A stretch of DNA of 64,000 nucleotides from Aurantiochytrium sp. KH105 (lineage: Eukaryota; Sar; Bigyra; Thraustochytrida; Thraustochytriidae), in assembly GCA_003116975.1 (NCBI GenBank), contig BGKB01000005.1, forward strand, positions 191,880-255,879, written 5' to 3'. The notes under the pieces are model-generated. The model had not been told where the DNA came from. It did not search any database and saw only the letters and a program-made list of their open reading frames with translations. The position numbers and the translations under genes were made by a program. Below, in pieces: positions 41,242 to 51,294 of this stretch; the first letter of the stretch is position 1, and each line of letters starts with the position of its first letter.

Positions 41242-42633
41242 ATGAGCTGGGCCACGGGAGCACCCAAGGTTCACGCCGTAGGCGTAGGTCCAGGCGTGCA
41301 AGACGCAGTCGGGGTGCTACAGCAACAGCAGCAACAGCACCAGCAACAACAACTGCAACAGCAGCAACACCTCCATGGTCAGTACTACGACCAACGATAT
41401 GCCGTGGGCGACCAAGAACATGATGAAACCGATGAAGAAGACGATGACGACGACGACGAAGAAGAGGCCGCAGACGCGGCGCGGAGACAAGAGGAAGCCT
41501 TGGAACGCAGCTTTCCTACATGGCTACGCTACGCCAAAGTCCTCCCTCGTAAACATTGGAAAAGGGCCTTTCTCGGTGGCGATGAGGGAATCTTCAACAT
41601 TGTTAGCTTTCTGCGTGACGTTTTCTATCTCAATGGCACTGTATTGCGACGTTGCTTCCTGCCCGCTACAGTGTCTGCACTCATCACTGGACTCTGGGTC
41701 TCCTTTTTGTTGTTGGATAGCGGAAGAACAGCCTTGGCTCCCGAACTTTTCCTGCCAATCTTCCTAGTCACGCTCTTTGTGGTTGGTTTCCGCCTCTTTG
41801 GCGCGTGGCACAGCTATCGCAAAGGACACGAAATGGTACTTCACATTGTTCACAGCGCCGTAGACTGCCTGCTCACCTGTACGACGAGCTTGCACGTGCG
41901 TAGCAGTGGTCTCGACATCATGGAAATGACGCGAAGGATCAACATCCTCCTCGCTTTCATTCGTCAGGACTTGCGCGAGTCCCGGCATCACAAGGTAGAC
42001 AACATGACCTACAAGGCTGGTGCGAAAAAGGGTCGCCTTGCCGTCGAATGGTTCAACGCCGAACCATACAAGTTCATTGAAGATCCGTATGGTTCTCCAC
42101 CTCTGAAACTCTTGCTCAAGCCCGGCGAGGAAAACGTGTACGCGGGGCATTCCCCGCAGGACCGCATTTTAATTTGTGTCATCTCCATTCGAACCTACTT
42201 TGCAAAGCATGTCAACTTTGGCGAGCAGCGCATGAGTACGCCAGACTCCAAGCTTTTCCAACACAATGTGGAGGCCATCGTACACAGTTGGGGAAAGTGC
42301 AGAGAACTCGTCCGAACCCCAGCACCCTTTGTTCTTCATCATCTGGCGCTCTTGCTCATCTTTGTGCTCACCATGGGACTCGCTCCCGTCTACTTTCACA
42401 CAGAAGCCCAAAGCTATCCGGCGTTTCCTGTTATTGCGTCATTTCTGCTTACCTTTGCACTTTATGGCATTGAAGAGGCTGCTTGCGAGATGGAGGTCCC
42501 CTTTGGCTGGAGAGCATCCGACTGTAATCTTACCAAAATGTGCAGAGCATTTCTCAAGCATTCGCACACCTTTTGCAAAATATGCAAAGTCAAATCTCCT
42601 TTGGATGAGGCTGACGCTGCGGATGCTCAGTGA
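41242..42633 (+). CDS. Bestrophin-family (UPF0187-like) anion channel
   Basis: 463 residues from the ATG at 41242 (MSWATGAPK); the upstream in-frame extension looks like leader. The N-terminus is cytosolic-looking: a Gln run (residues about 27-45) and a strongly acidic run (DETDEEDDDDDDEEE). Four hydrophobic segments follow in two pairs (FLPATVSALITGLWVSFLLL, LFLPIFLVTLFVVGFRLF, then FVLHHLALLLIFVLTMGLAP and FPVIASFLLTFALYGIEEAA). The short F-R-x-x-x-A-x-x-x-Y segment after the first pair (FRLFGAWHSYRKG) and the post-membrane PFGWRASDCNLTKMCR are typical of the bestrophin/UPF0187 group (PFG.D..D). Relatives are pentameric chloride or bicarbonate channels; the ion here is inferred. Compartment (plasma or internal membrane) cannot be told. 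Confidence 0.82.
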   Translation: MSWATGAPKVHAVGVGPGVQDAVGVLQQQQQQHQQQQLQQQQHLHGQYYDQRYAVGDQEHDETDEEDDDDDDEEEAADAARRQEEALERSFPTWLRYAKVLPRKHWKRAFLGGDEGIFNIVSFLRDVFYLNGTVLRRCFLPATVSALITGLWVSFLLLDSGRTALAPELFLPIFLVTLFVVGFRLFGAWHSYRKGHEMVLHIVHSAVDCLLTCTTSLHVRSSGLDIMEMTRRINILLAFIRQDLRESRHHKVDNMTYKAGAKKGRLAVEWFNAEPYKFIEDPYGSPPLKLLLKPGEENVYAGHSPQDRILICVISIRTYFAKHVNFGEQRMSTPDSKLFQHNVEAIVHSWGKCRELVRTPAPFVLHHLALLLIFVLTMGLAPVYFHTEAQSYPAFPVIASFLLTFALYGIEEAACEMEVPFGWRASDCNLTKMCRAFLKHSHTFCKICKVKSPLDEADAADAQ

Positions 42634-42799
42634 CCACGTCCGTCTTCTTTGGCCACCATTTGCGCTCACCATTTGACAAAAGCAAGAGCGATTTGTGAGT
42701 CAAGTGACAAGATCTGGACACATGAAAAGATCTCATTACCCAGTACAGAAACAAAACAAGAGCAGTTGGCCGCTTTATACAAACAAATACGTGGCTACT

Positions 42800-45529
42800 T
42801 CAAGTCGTTGCCGCAGACTTGGTCGAATTGCCGACCTTGGAAAACACCATCTTGGCTGTCAGTAGTAAGGTGACGACATCCACCACCAAGAGCGTCACCC
42901 CATCAAACACGTATTTTGGAGCGAAAATAGCCCAGACCATTAGATGACGACGCTCCGCTGCAACAAAAGCAGTCATGACAATGGATCGACATGCCTGCAC
43001 GACGCCAAACACGAGCAAGAAAAACGCCCGCTCAGACGCCGATCTTGCCACTTGCGCCACTAGCAAAACTAGTACCATGTAAACCCCAAAAGTATTGGAA
43101 CCCATCATGAGCCCTCCACGAAAGTACTCGTACTCGTCAAAGCCCACAAATGGTGAAGCGTAGTGGAGCTTGTTGAAAAAGGATTCGTGACCCGTTGCAA
43201 AAAAGTAGGACATGGATGCCATTGACCAGAGCAGCGCAACAATCGCAGAGCCCTCCAGGCCTCGGCGTGCCCGATACTGTGTCAATGCGAAAATGTGCGC
43301 AAGAAAAAGCACGCAAGCTGATGGAGATGTCGGACCAACAAGCAAAAGATAGGGAAAGAGGAGCGCTGCCAAATGAGGCGCAATCGCGGCCATCGACCCA
43401 CGCGCAAGTCCTACACACGCGCACGGCACGCCTAGTGCGTACACAAATCGAGGCAACCACAGTCGTCCTGTAGGAAAGACGCCGAGGCTCTGTGCTAGCC
43501 AGTGGCTCAACGTCGCCGTCCCTTGAAGGCCGACAATGCAAACAATGAACCAAGATGCTCGCGACCTATGTTGCAACCACGCCACCATGCCAACCAGCAC
43601 CAAAAGACTGGGGAGCAGACAGAAAGCCCAGAACCAGAGATGGGCCAGGTCCCCCGGGACCGCTTCTTGCCCGCGCCACCACTGAATATCGTTCAGTTCC
43701 ACTGCGCATCGTGAACACAACGCAGCAACCAAGGCCGCCGATGCCGCAAAGAATTGGCGCGAGCGAAGACCAATACATGCTGCGTACACTGCAACAGTGG
43801 TGGTGATAAAGACGACACCGCGAGCTTCGGAAACGATATAGCTGTTGGAGAGGCGTGACAGCATTTGCAAGATTGTCGCAAGGCCACACACTACGCAGTC
43901 GGCCCATGATGTGGAGCAAAGCACACTTTGCACAAAGGGCAGTCGAAAGCTTGCAAGCATGATCAAAAGTCCGGAAAGAGCGAGGAGGAAACCAGTCCCC
44001 ATGTACTTGAGATTGAATTGCGTCCAGAGCGAACGGCCCTCTGCACTCGCTTGATGGAGGACACGCTGAGCCACAGCAAACGTTTCGCGATGGATTCCTA
44101 CAATATCATCCTCGGAAAGACCGGATGGGTTTTCTTCCGCGGCGTGCATGCGCCGAAAGGCATTCTCTGTTTCGTTGCGAAGATCGTCGAGCAGTTTCCT
44201 CGAAACACCTTGTTGAGCTCCGGCGCGATCTCCATACGTGGAAAGATATCGGAGAACTTGACCCACGTTCACCTCCATGGCCTCGTTGAGCGAGCGGTAT
44301 CGCTCGAGCCATGATTCGCCCACAAAGAAAAGCTCGGGAACAATCGCTCCTAGGTTTCCAAATGGGATCGGGAGACCGAGCAAAAGCGCGAGAGTAGGTG
44401 CAAGATCGATTTGCTGCACGTTGGGCCGTCGCAGGAGCTGCCATGCCTGATCGCTTGTGGCAGTTTCAGCGGCGTGAGAGTCGTCATTGACGTGCAAGAG
44501 CGAAAGCTCTTCCATGAGGTCTTTACGCAGGACAGCCGCAGCATCGTCGGCATGTGCGGACCCCAAAAGCAAAGGGCTCGACGCATACACAAAAAGAGCA
44601 GCTCCTACTTCTTCCTCGGTGGCACCACCATGATTTCCATCTTCGGTCATACCATGGTCACCAAAGATAAGCAAAACAGTGTCCTCGAAGCCGCCCTCGT
44701 CCATGGTCCGTACCACGTCATCAATGGCTTGGTTCATTTGCAAAAGTTTTCGCGTCATATGGTCATTGTCAGGACCGTAGCGATGTCCGCAGTGATCGAC
44801 ACCGAGAAAGTGCCCCACGAGGAAACTCCAGTCATCCCGGCGCATTTCGGGAATCAAATGCTTTAGCACTCCCTCATCAACGGTGTGCAAATCCTTGACA
44901 TTAAAAGATGGATACGGATAGGCCCGATTAAACTGATTGGGAAAGAGGACCGTCCAGGTATCGTCCCCCATAAAGGTAATATTTCGTGTGCCGTCGTTGA
45001 TGAGAAGATCGATAAAGTTGTCTTCTGTGATTTCAATGCCCTCACTCGCTACATCGTCCTTGATTTCCATGAACGTTGGTAAACCGCCCGTGACAATGCC
45101 TTTGAGACGCTGCATCGTTGTCGTTGGCGGATCTGCAAAGAAAGGCACGAGCATCGAGTGCGCAGGCCGCAGCATTAAGAGATCCCTTATTGCCGGCATC
45201 TTGTTCTCAAACGGTCGCTGCGCATCCCGATGCTCTGCGTCTGGGTCCCATGCTGCAAAGTCGTACCTGAGAGCATCAATGACCAGCACAACGGCGCGCT
45301 TGAAGCGTGGCCGCGTCCAGCAGCCCCCGTGGGTGCTTGCTGTCCGCTTCTCGCCACTGCTCTTCGTAGCAGCGTGGGCATCGTCGCGCGGCGGCTCTGC
45401 GCATGAGCTCTTGTGAGGGAGCTCCACGCGCGTGAGGAAGAAGCCCTCGTTGAAGAGCAGAAGGCCCGCAAAGTGCAGCGCCGCCGCCACCAGCACCGCG
45501 CGCGCGAAGGCCCGTGCGCCCTTTTGCAT
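42800..45529 (-). CDS. PIGO: GPI ethanolamine phosphate transferase 3 (PIG-O)
   Basis: 909 residues, single exon. ER membrane enzyme that adds the bridging ethanolamine phosphate to the third mannose of the GPI anchor. The start MQK...ALHFAGLLLFNEGFFLTRVEL aligns with the start of human PIGO (signal-anchor, then FLLTRLEL). Alkaline-phosphatase-fold domain: VVLVIDALRYDF (Asp85), PPTTTMQR (about 134) with the Thr nucleophile, FMGDDTWTVLFP, HFLGVDHCGHRYGP and GDHGMTEDGNHGG. The C-terminal half carries a series of hydrophobic spans from about residue 500 onward. Convergent with the bestrophin-like gene (166 bp apart). Confidence 0.95.
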   Translation of the reverse strand: MQKGARAFARAVLVAAALHFAGLLLFNEGFFLTRVELPHKSSCAEPPRDDAHAATKSSGEKRTASTHGGCWTRPRFKRAVVLVIDALRYDFAAWDPDAEHRDAQRPFENKMPAIRDLLMLRPAHSMLVPFFADPPTTTMQRLKGIVTGGLPTFMEIKDDVASEGIEITEDNFIDLLINDGTRNITFMGDDTWTVLFPNQFNRAYPYPSFNVKDLHTVDEGVLKHLIPEMRRDDWSFLVGHFLGVDHCGHRYGPDNDHMTRKLLQMNQAIDDVVRTMDEGGFEDTVLLIFGDHGMTEDGNHGGATEEEVGAALFVYASSPLLLGSAHADDAAAVLRKDLMEELSLLHVNDDSHAAETATSDQAWQLLRRPNVQQIDLAPTLALLLGLPIPFGNLGAIVPELFFVGESWLERYRSLNEAMEVNVGQVLRYLSTYGDRAGAQQGVSRKLLDDLRNETENAFRRMHAAEENPSGLSEDDIVGIHRETFAVAQRVLHQASAEGRSLWTQFNLKYMGTGFLLALSGLLIMLASFRLPFVQSVLCSTSWADCVVCGLATILQMLSRLSNSYIVSEARGVVFITTTVAVYAACIGLRSRQFFAASAALVAALCSRCAVELNDIQWWRGQEAVPGDLAHLWFWAFCLLPSLLVLVGMVAWLQHRSRASWFIVCIVGLQGTATLSHWLAQSLGVFPTGRLWLPRFVYALGVPCACVGLARGSMAAIAPHLAALLFPYLLLVGPTSPSACVLFLAHIFALTQYRARRGLEGSAIVALLWSMASMSYFFATGHESFFNKLHYASPFVGFDEYEYFRGGLMMGSNTFGVYMVLVLLVAQVARSASERAFFLLVFGVVQACRSIVMTAFVAAERRHLMVWAIFAPKYVFDGVTLLVVDVVTLLLTAKMVFSKVGNSTKSAATT

Positions 45530-45533
45530 TGTT

Positions 45534-45914
45534 TTATTGTTTTGATTGGGTCTCGTTGCCCATTTGCAGTGCGCGAGCGTTGAGATCCTCTAGATTCGCC
45601 ACCGTGTCACAGATTCGCAAGGTGGGCCCATTTTCACAAGTCAAACCACCGCAAAAGACGATTTCGCGAGCGTCATAGTCCCTGGCTGACAGAACGGATA
45701 CCAATCGAGCGCAACAAAACCAAACAAGTGCCAACGAAATAATGGAGCACAAGGAGAAATATTTTTGAAGAGGTGGGTTCCACGTGTTGAACACGAACGC
45801 ATGCAAAAGGAACGCATCGCTCCAATCATTGGTCTCACTACCCATGCGAAAGCAGGATAGGCCTATGCCTGGCTCTTCATAACGAAGAAAGTCTGGAAAT
45901 GCTCCAAGAAGCAT
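45534..45914 (-). CDS. Small ORF directly upstream of PIGO
   Basis: 126 codons from the ATG at 45914 (MLLGAFPDFLRYEEPG). One probable transmembrane segment (YFSLCSIISLALVWFCCARLV), then SARDYDAREIVFCGGLTCEN and an acidic end (NLEDLNARALQMGN). Its TAA stop lies inside an AATAAA and only four bases before the PIGO start codon on the same strand. It could be a separate gene with a very short 3' UTR, an upstream ORF on the PIGO mRNA, or chance. No homologue recognised. Confidence 0.4.
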   Translation of the reverse strand: MLLGAFPDFLRYEEPGIGLSCFRMGSETNDWSDAFLLHAFVFNTWNPPLQKYFSLCSIISLALVWFCCARLVSVLSARDYDAREIVFCGGLTCENGPTLRICDTVANLEDLNARALQMGNETQSKQ

Positions 45915-46068
45915 GTGTATACCACCACTCAAGGACCTAGAAAGAACATCTGCTTCGTGCTGACTTGAGGAACGCGTGTTTGAACAAAAAGAAAAGACTT
46001 CGGAATCGAAGTACAGAAAACAAGTGGAGAGGTGAGCATGCGACTGTATCTAAAAGTGGAAAACGAGC

Positions 46069-46620
46069 TCATGGCTGCAGCACCGTGAGTTCATCGAAAC
46101 CGGTGCACTCATCGAACTCGCGATTCCAACGTAAATCTTCGCATTCCCCGAGAACCACCTCCGCAGTGGTAAAGACAGGTATATCGCCCATAAGATGGCC
46201 CCCAATGACATTGCCCTTTGCATCGCCCAGAGAAATGTGCAAATGGCACTTTCCGTCTTGGGCGACGGTACCAATAAGTGAGAGGATTTCATACCGCCCC
46301 TCGAGTCGGAGAGTCTCGTTTTGGTGGTCACGGTCAGCATTTGCTAGACGAATATGTGCGCCCTCGCAGCTGCCTACGCAAGAGAGAACTGTACCGGCTT
46401 GAAGCTTGTTTTCCTTGGCAAGCGCCAAGATGCCTTTTTTGATGTCTTGCTTGTTTGTCAAGCGCACGGCGCACACCCGAAATCCAGAGGTCGAAGTTTG
46501 CTGCTTCAGGACGCGTCGCTGCGTTACAAGCACGGCAATGCCCGCCATGGCCCCGGCAACTGCTGCGATCGCCAGGTCTCGCAGAGAAATCCCCAAAGTT
46601 GTTGTCGCGGTTGCGGCCAT
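46069..46620 (-). CDS. Membrane-anchored DUF296/PPC-domain protein
   Basis: 183 residues from the ATG at 46620 (MAATATTTLG), which has the better Kozak context (A at -3, G at +4). The frame is open to an ATG at 46791, which would add 57 residues rich in Cys and Arg. The N-terminus holds one hydrophobic helix (LAIAAVAGAMAGIAVLVTQ). The rest is a PPC/DUF296 fold like that found in bacteria and at the core of plant AHL proteins: GILALAKENKLQAGTVLSCV, LRLEGRYEILSLIGTVAQDG, HLHISLGDAKGNVIGGHLM, FTTAEVVLGECEDLRWNREF. No AT-hook is present, so DNA binding is not implied. The molecular role of stand-alone PPC proteins is poorly known. Confidence 0.82.
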   Translation of the reverse strand: MAATATTTLGISLRDLAIAAVAGAMAGIAVLVTQRRVLKQQTSTSGFRVCAVRLTNKQDIKKGILALAKENKLQAGTVLSCVGSCEGAHIRLANADRDHQNETLRLEGRYEILSLIGTVAQDGKCHLHISLGDAKGNVIGGHLMGDIPVFTTAEVVLGECEDLRWNREFDECTGFDELTVLQP

Positions 46621-47177
46621 CTTGCAGTAGCCCGTGTCGCGTCGACGCAACGCAACCTCGCAGCCTCGCGGTGTGATGAGAAGAGAGACGAACGATGCCG
46701 ACGGTCTCGGCCCCTGCGAACCTTGGGAGCAGCGGCAGCACGTACTTGCTGCCTCGCGATCAGCTGTCTTCTTTGCCACTTTGGTGGACATGAACGTGGT
46801 TCTTCTCTCCTAACTCTAAGTGCAACTTTCCCGAGACTTGCCTCTCAGACATCATCAAAGTATAAATAAGTAAATTTCTTTAGGCTCCAGAAACAGACCA
46901 ATGGCAGCAGCGAGACGCGACAAACGATATCCTTCGCGCCTCATGCGGTCTCTTCCTCCATTCATACGCAGTCTTGAAGATCAGTCTCGCAAAGTTTGCG
47001 AGCGTAGGCCTATCATCTGCTGATTGATTTTACGGCGCCATTCTGCGCCGAAGTTTGTTCATCCGTTCACGTGTGTTTTGCGTTTTCTTTTGTGAAACCT
47101 TTGACTTGATCTTGATCATCCGCCCGCCTGCCCGAGGCTCCCTTGCCCAATTCGGCTCGGCGAATCGCGTGTAAACG
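46621..47177. other. Divergent upstream region of the PPC and LC8-motif genes
   Basis: 557 bp between divergent starts. If the longer PPC start at 46791 is used it shrinks to 386 bp. No element identified. Confidence 0.55.
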
Positions 47178-48014
47178 ATGAGTTTCCTTCCGCCGCGCAA
47201 GTCGACGCTCGAGCCTCCACCTAGCTTTCCAACACCTGCGCCACGGTCCGCTGTATCAAACGAGCAGCCGCAGCAGCAGGAGCACCAAAAGGAGCAAAAG
47301 GAGCAAAAGTCGTGCCAGAATGAACGAGGAAAAAAAGCAAAGCCTGCCATCTTTAAGATGATGGGCAGCACGCCCTGGTTTGAAACGAGCTGCAATGACT
47401 TGAACGCAGACGTGGACATCAGCGCAAACGATGCACGTCTTGAGCAAAATGGCCAAAGCCAAAAGATTGCAAAAGGTTGCCACACACATCGTCCTGCAGA
47501 GTCTTGCGACGATCAATGGTCCGTACAGTCTATCGACAGCGCTGCCGAGGAAAAGATAAGTCCATCTACCACAGACTCCGACGTCTCTCGTGAGTCTCAA
47601 AGTATATCGCATTCGTTGCCTTCTCCTCGAAACGATGCTCGTGAAGAGAAATGTAGTCCTTCCGAGGATCCAAGGTCGAGTCCATACCATGGTGCTGGTC
47701 CCGTGACCACTGCGCAAAAGGCCACACAAACAGACACTATTGACCCGAGCGAGGAGCTTGAACGTTTGCGTGCCGAAGTCGCAAGTTTGCGCTTCGAAAA
47801 GAGCGTCTGGGAGGCCAAGCTGGAACGCGCTCGTGTTCGTAAAACTTCTCCCAAATACTTTTCTCCGAGCAAAACCTCTGCCTCGCAGCAGCACCTAGCA
47901 GAGACGCGTCATCGGCCATTTGTGAGCACGCTAGGGGACGCGAGCAACACAAACTTTAACGCCATGCTTTTGGGTTTGCGACCAGATATTTCTCGAGGGC
48001 GTCCCAAGTCATGA
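47178..48014 (+). CDS. Disordered protein with LC8-binding TQT motif
   Basis: 278 residues, ATG at 47178 (MSFLPPRKSTLEPP). Pro-, Gln- and Ser-rich, mostly disordered. Three ordered-looking islands: KPAIFKMMGSTPWFETSC, the short coiled coil EELERLRAEVASLRFEKSVW, and KTSPKYFSPSK. Just before the coiled coil is QKATQTDTID, a canonical K-x-T-Q-T dynein light chain (LC8/DYNLL) recognition motif. LC8 often dimerises disordered partners that carry TQT next to a coiled coil, so this arrangement is meaningful. No family is recognised; a cytoskeletal or centrosomal scaffold is a guess. Confidence 0.72.
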   Translation: MSFLPPRKSTLEPPPSFPTPAPRSAVSNEQPQQQEHQKEQKEQKSCQNERGKKAKPAIFKMMGSTPWFETSCNDLNADVDISANDARLEQNGQSQKIAKGCHTHRPAESCDDQWSVQSIDSAAEEKISPSTTDSDVSRESQSISHSLPSPRNDAREEKCSPSEDPRSSPYHGAGPVTTAQKATQTDTIDPSEELERLRAEVASLRFEKSVWEAKLERARVRKTSPKYFSPSKTSASQQHLAETRHRPFVSTLGDASNTNFNAMLLGLRPDISRGRPKS

Positions 48015-49104
48015 GATCACCTTGCGTTGCTAGGAAAGAGACCAATAGTATACTTTGACTGTGTGCGTGTGTGTGCTACATTTGTTTTTGTTTCTTTCTC
48101 TCTCTGGGGCTTGCAGGGCCATTCGCTTCTTGGCGCGTGCTTGCGGGGTTCTCCATAGCGAGCACCCCGTCCGTTCCAACTGTGGTGTTCATAATCATAC
48201 CCCATCAGACGCGAACCTTCATCTGCTGACGGGTCTGTGGCACACTTCGCACGCACTCCGATGTCCGCAGACCTTCCCCGCCACGATCCAGGCGCGACTC
48301 GCTGCCTCCTTGCCTGCCGTGGCCTGTCTATGTGTGCAAAAAAGCAGCTCCCTTCTCTGATCTTCATCATCCCAGTCGGGCCGCGTGTCGTCTCCCTTTT
48401 TGCGCAACCCTTTTTCCATGTTCGAAAAGCCCGAGTTGGGAGCGGTTATCACCGCGACGCGCTCGCGACCACCGCGACCTCGCTCGAGGCGAGTCGCGGG
48501 CGCCCGCGCAGCGCAGCAGCAGGCGGCGCAGACCGGGCCTGGCAGCGCGGGAAGACCGGGTCTCCCTCGGCTCAGCAGCGTCGAGCGAGCGAGGCCTCGT
48601 GGCAACCAACCTAGATGGGCAAGAAAGTCGAGTCGAGTCGAGTCGAGTCGAGTCGAAGGCGGCGGTTGCGCCCGTGCTCGGTAACTAAGAGCGCCCAAGG
48701 ACAGACAAGAGCAGAACTCTGGCCCTCGCCAGGACGAAACCGTCGCGGTCCTCGAGAGACACGCGGGCTCGGCGCAGGGCTGGCTCGCTAGCCGCCTGCC
48801 TGCTTGCTTGCCTGCTTGCTTGCTTGCTTGCTTGCTTTGCATACGAGCTTGCGTGCTTGCGTGCCTGCCTGCCTGGCTGTCTGTTTGAGACGGAGACGTC
48901 TTGCTTGCTTGCTCGCAGGACCAAGGTAGGTTGCAGACTTGCTTCTCGACCTGCTTCGACGGAGACAGCACACGCGTCTAGGGCGAGCGAGCGAGCGAGC
49001 GAGCGAGCGGGTAGCTAGGGAACGAAGGACGGGCGAAGAAAGGCGCAAAGCGTAGAAGCGACGGGTCCGAGCCGCCGCGGGCTCGAGAGAGAAAACAGAA
49101 AACG
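48015..49104. other. Intergenic, low-complexity leader of the MAP65-like gene
   Basis: 1.1 kb without a supportable gene. Contains GAGTC (48628-48657), GCTT (48803-48837) and GAGC (48983-49009) tandem runs. ORFs on both strands are Arg/Ser/Ala-rich translations of these. Confidence 0.7.
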
Positions 49105-50751
49105 ATGGAGCAGCCGTCACTGTGCGGGACCGAGGACCACCTCCCGGCGCCCCCGCGGCAGCCCGCCACGCCGCCCGTAGCGGCGATGGCATCAATGTCG
49201 ATGTCGGGCAGCCTGAACGAGGAGGGCGTGAGGACAGGCATCTCGATTGTCGAGCTGCAGAAATTGCAAAAACTGTCCAAGGAGACCACCGAAAAGCTGC
49301 ACCGCGTCTGGGACGAAATGGGCCTCTCCCCCGAAGAGCGCAGTCTCCAGCTCAACTCGCTGCTCGAGGCCGTCGAGACAGTCTTTACCCAAAAGGTGGG
49401 CGACGAAGTGGCTCTCCGCGACGAGTACATTAGCGCCGCGGCTTCGCTGGAAAAGGAGATCGACGCCATCTCGGAGCAGCTTGGCATGCCGCGAAAGCAC
49501 TTTCCACATGGCGATAGTGGCAACCTCATGGTCAAGCTGACGTGGCTTCGTAGCCACCTCGCTGACTTTCAGGCCATCAAGGAGGAACGCATGACCAAGC
49601 TCGAGGACATGTGCACCCGGCTTCAGGAGATCCGCATTCAAATGGGCGAGATCGAGGACAACCAACTCATGGACCTCGACGCCTTCTTGACGCAGGAGGC
49701 CATGCAGGACTACGAATCCAAGCTCATTGAGGCCACGCACCAGAAGACGCGACGCATCGCAGCCATCCAGGAGACCATCCGGGATATTACGGCTCTCTTT
49801 GAAGAGCTTGAATACGATATTCAAGATGACATTGACAAGGCCATCATGGAGGGCGGTGAGGGCCTTGGTATCGATATGGACGCTGTGGCCATTCTGAGCC
49901 AGCGCGCCCGCGAGCTCACGGACGAAAAGATCTCGCGTACCGAGCGTCTCAAGCAGCTGGGATCCCAGATTCAGCCTCTTTGGGAGCGCCTTGATGTCGA
50001 CACCGACACGCGGCAAAAGTTCTTCATGGACAACAGAGGCCTTGGCGTCGGCGTCATTCGTCAGTGCGAGCTCGAGCTCGAGCGCCTCATTCACCTCAAG
50101 CAAGAGATGATGGGCGACTTGATCCGCAACGCTCAGGCCAAGATCCAGGAACTCTGGGACGAAATGAAGTTCGACGACGAGCAGCGCGAGGCCTTTACTC
50201 ATGCTCACATGATGGCCCCCATTTGCGAAGACACGCTCATTGCCCACGAGGAAGAAATCGCCGTGCTCAACATCCAGGCCGAGCTGTACCGTCCCATTCT
50301 CAAGGCTGTCGAGCGATACGAGCAGCTTTGCGAGGAGCGCGATGACTACGAGGCCAAGATTCAGGACAGCAGCCGCCTGCTCAGCCGCAAGGGTGGATCT
50401 GCGCTCCGCGAGGAAGAGGCCCAGCGCCGCCGTGTCACCCAGGGCTTGCCACGCACAATCGAAAAGATCAAAAACACCATTGCCGAGTACGAGGAAGACC
50501 ACGGACCGTTCGTTCTCAATGGCCGTCGTTTTGTTGAGACCATGGACGAGATGGAGATGGAGCACGCGCGTCAGCTTGCCGAGGCAAAGGAGCGCAAGAA
50601 GAAGAGCAAGGATACCAAGGAAGACTACTTTCCAGGTAGTGCCTCGCGCATTCCGGGACGGACACCCAGCAAAAAGTCTGCGGCAGGCACACCAGGTGGC
50701 CCTGGCTCATCGCAGCGCACGCGTCCGCCTTTGGGCTCGCGGAATTACTAA
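49105..50751 (+). CDS. PRC1: PRC1/Ase1/MAP65 antiparallel microtubule bundler
   Basis: 548 residues, single exon. Crosslinks antiparallel microtubules in the spindle midzone during cytokinesis. The first 40 residues are a Pro/Ala-rich, Cys-poor leader; after that the protein is almost entirely helical. Key MAP65 segments: LHRVWDEMGLSPEERSLQL near the start, repeated in kind as IQELWDEMKFDDEQREAF, the dimerisation/rod coiled coils (EYISAAASLEKEIDAISEQL), and the spectrin-like microtubule-binding region ending NTIAEYEEDHGPFVLNGRRF. The C-terminal 70 residues are basic and Ser/Pro/Gly-rich (RIPGRTPSKKSAAGTPG), as in other family members, where they add microtubule affinity and receive Cdk control; that regulation is inferred here. 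Confidence 0.93.
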   Translation: MEQPSLCGTEDHLPAPPRQPATPPVAAMASMSMSGSLNEEGVRTGISIVELQKLQKLSKETTEKLHRVWDEMGLSPEERSLQLNSLLEAVETVFTQKVGDEVALRDEYISAAASLEKEIDAISEQLGMPRKHFPHGDSGNLMVKLTWLRSHLADFQAIKEERMTKLEDMCTRLQEIRIQMGEIEDNQLMDLDAFLTQEAMQDYESKLIEATHQKTRRIAAIQETIRDITALFEELEYDIQDDIDKAIMEGGEGLGIDMDAVAILSQRARELTDEKISRTERLKQLGSQIQPLWERLDVDTDTRQKFFMDNRGLGVGVIRQCELELERLIHLKQEMMGDLIRNAQAKIQELWDEMKFDDEQREAFTHAHMMAPICEDTLIAHEEEIAVLNIQAELYRPILKAVERYEQLCEERDDYEAKIQDSSRLLSRKGGSALREEEAQRRRVTQGLPRTIEKIKNTIAEYEEDHGPFVLNGRRFVETMDEMEMEHARQLAEAKERKKKSKDTKEDYFPGSASRIPGRTPSKKSAAGTPGGPGSSQRTRPPLGSRNY

Positions 50752-51294
50752 TGTGCGCGCCTCGTCTCGCGCCTTATACATGATGAATTTCAACCCGCAG
50801 CAACAACAAAACAAAAACAAAACAAAGAAACATACACACGTATGGATGCCCGAGGCACATACCGATCTGTTACCCTGCGAGCGCGCTTGTCATCCGCGCG
50901 CGAGCATGAGGAAGATTCCTGAGCAAGCAGAGCACAAGAAGAACTCGTAAATTTTGAGAGGATGCCACAAACGATACCATTTCATTTCATTTTGGTCTGA
51001 ATCTGGGTCTTGGTCTTGATTTGGGTCTTGACCGTGATTTTGATCGTGATCTTGACGTCTTTGAGAGGCTTCACATCAACAATAATGCTATGAGCAACAA
51101 AGAGGAGTCGAAGCACGATTTCTTTGCCCAAACAAGCGTCTCTTGAGTTTTCGGAGCAAAATTACCAGCTCATGAGAGCCTTTTTCAAGGCCTTTCTTCA
51201 TGCAAACTTGGACTTGTCCGAATCGACGAATGAAAAAGATGATGAGGCCTTTTATAATAAATATGCCACACTGTGGGAATGAATAATGTCCGTC
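50752..51294. other. Convergent 3' flanks of PRC1-like and PhyH-like genes
   Basis: 543 bp, no gene. A GGTCTTGAT/GATTTTGATCGTGAT near-repeat (about 51005-51055) and an AACAAAACAAAA run (about 50800-50825) are the only structure. Confidence 0.65.

Noticed and set aside
49192-50565. 457-codon minus ORF opposite the MAP65-like gene
   Set aside because: Leu/Val-rich antisense shadow of a helical, Glu/Lys/Arg-rich coding region.
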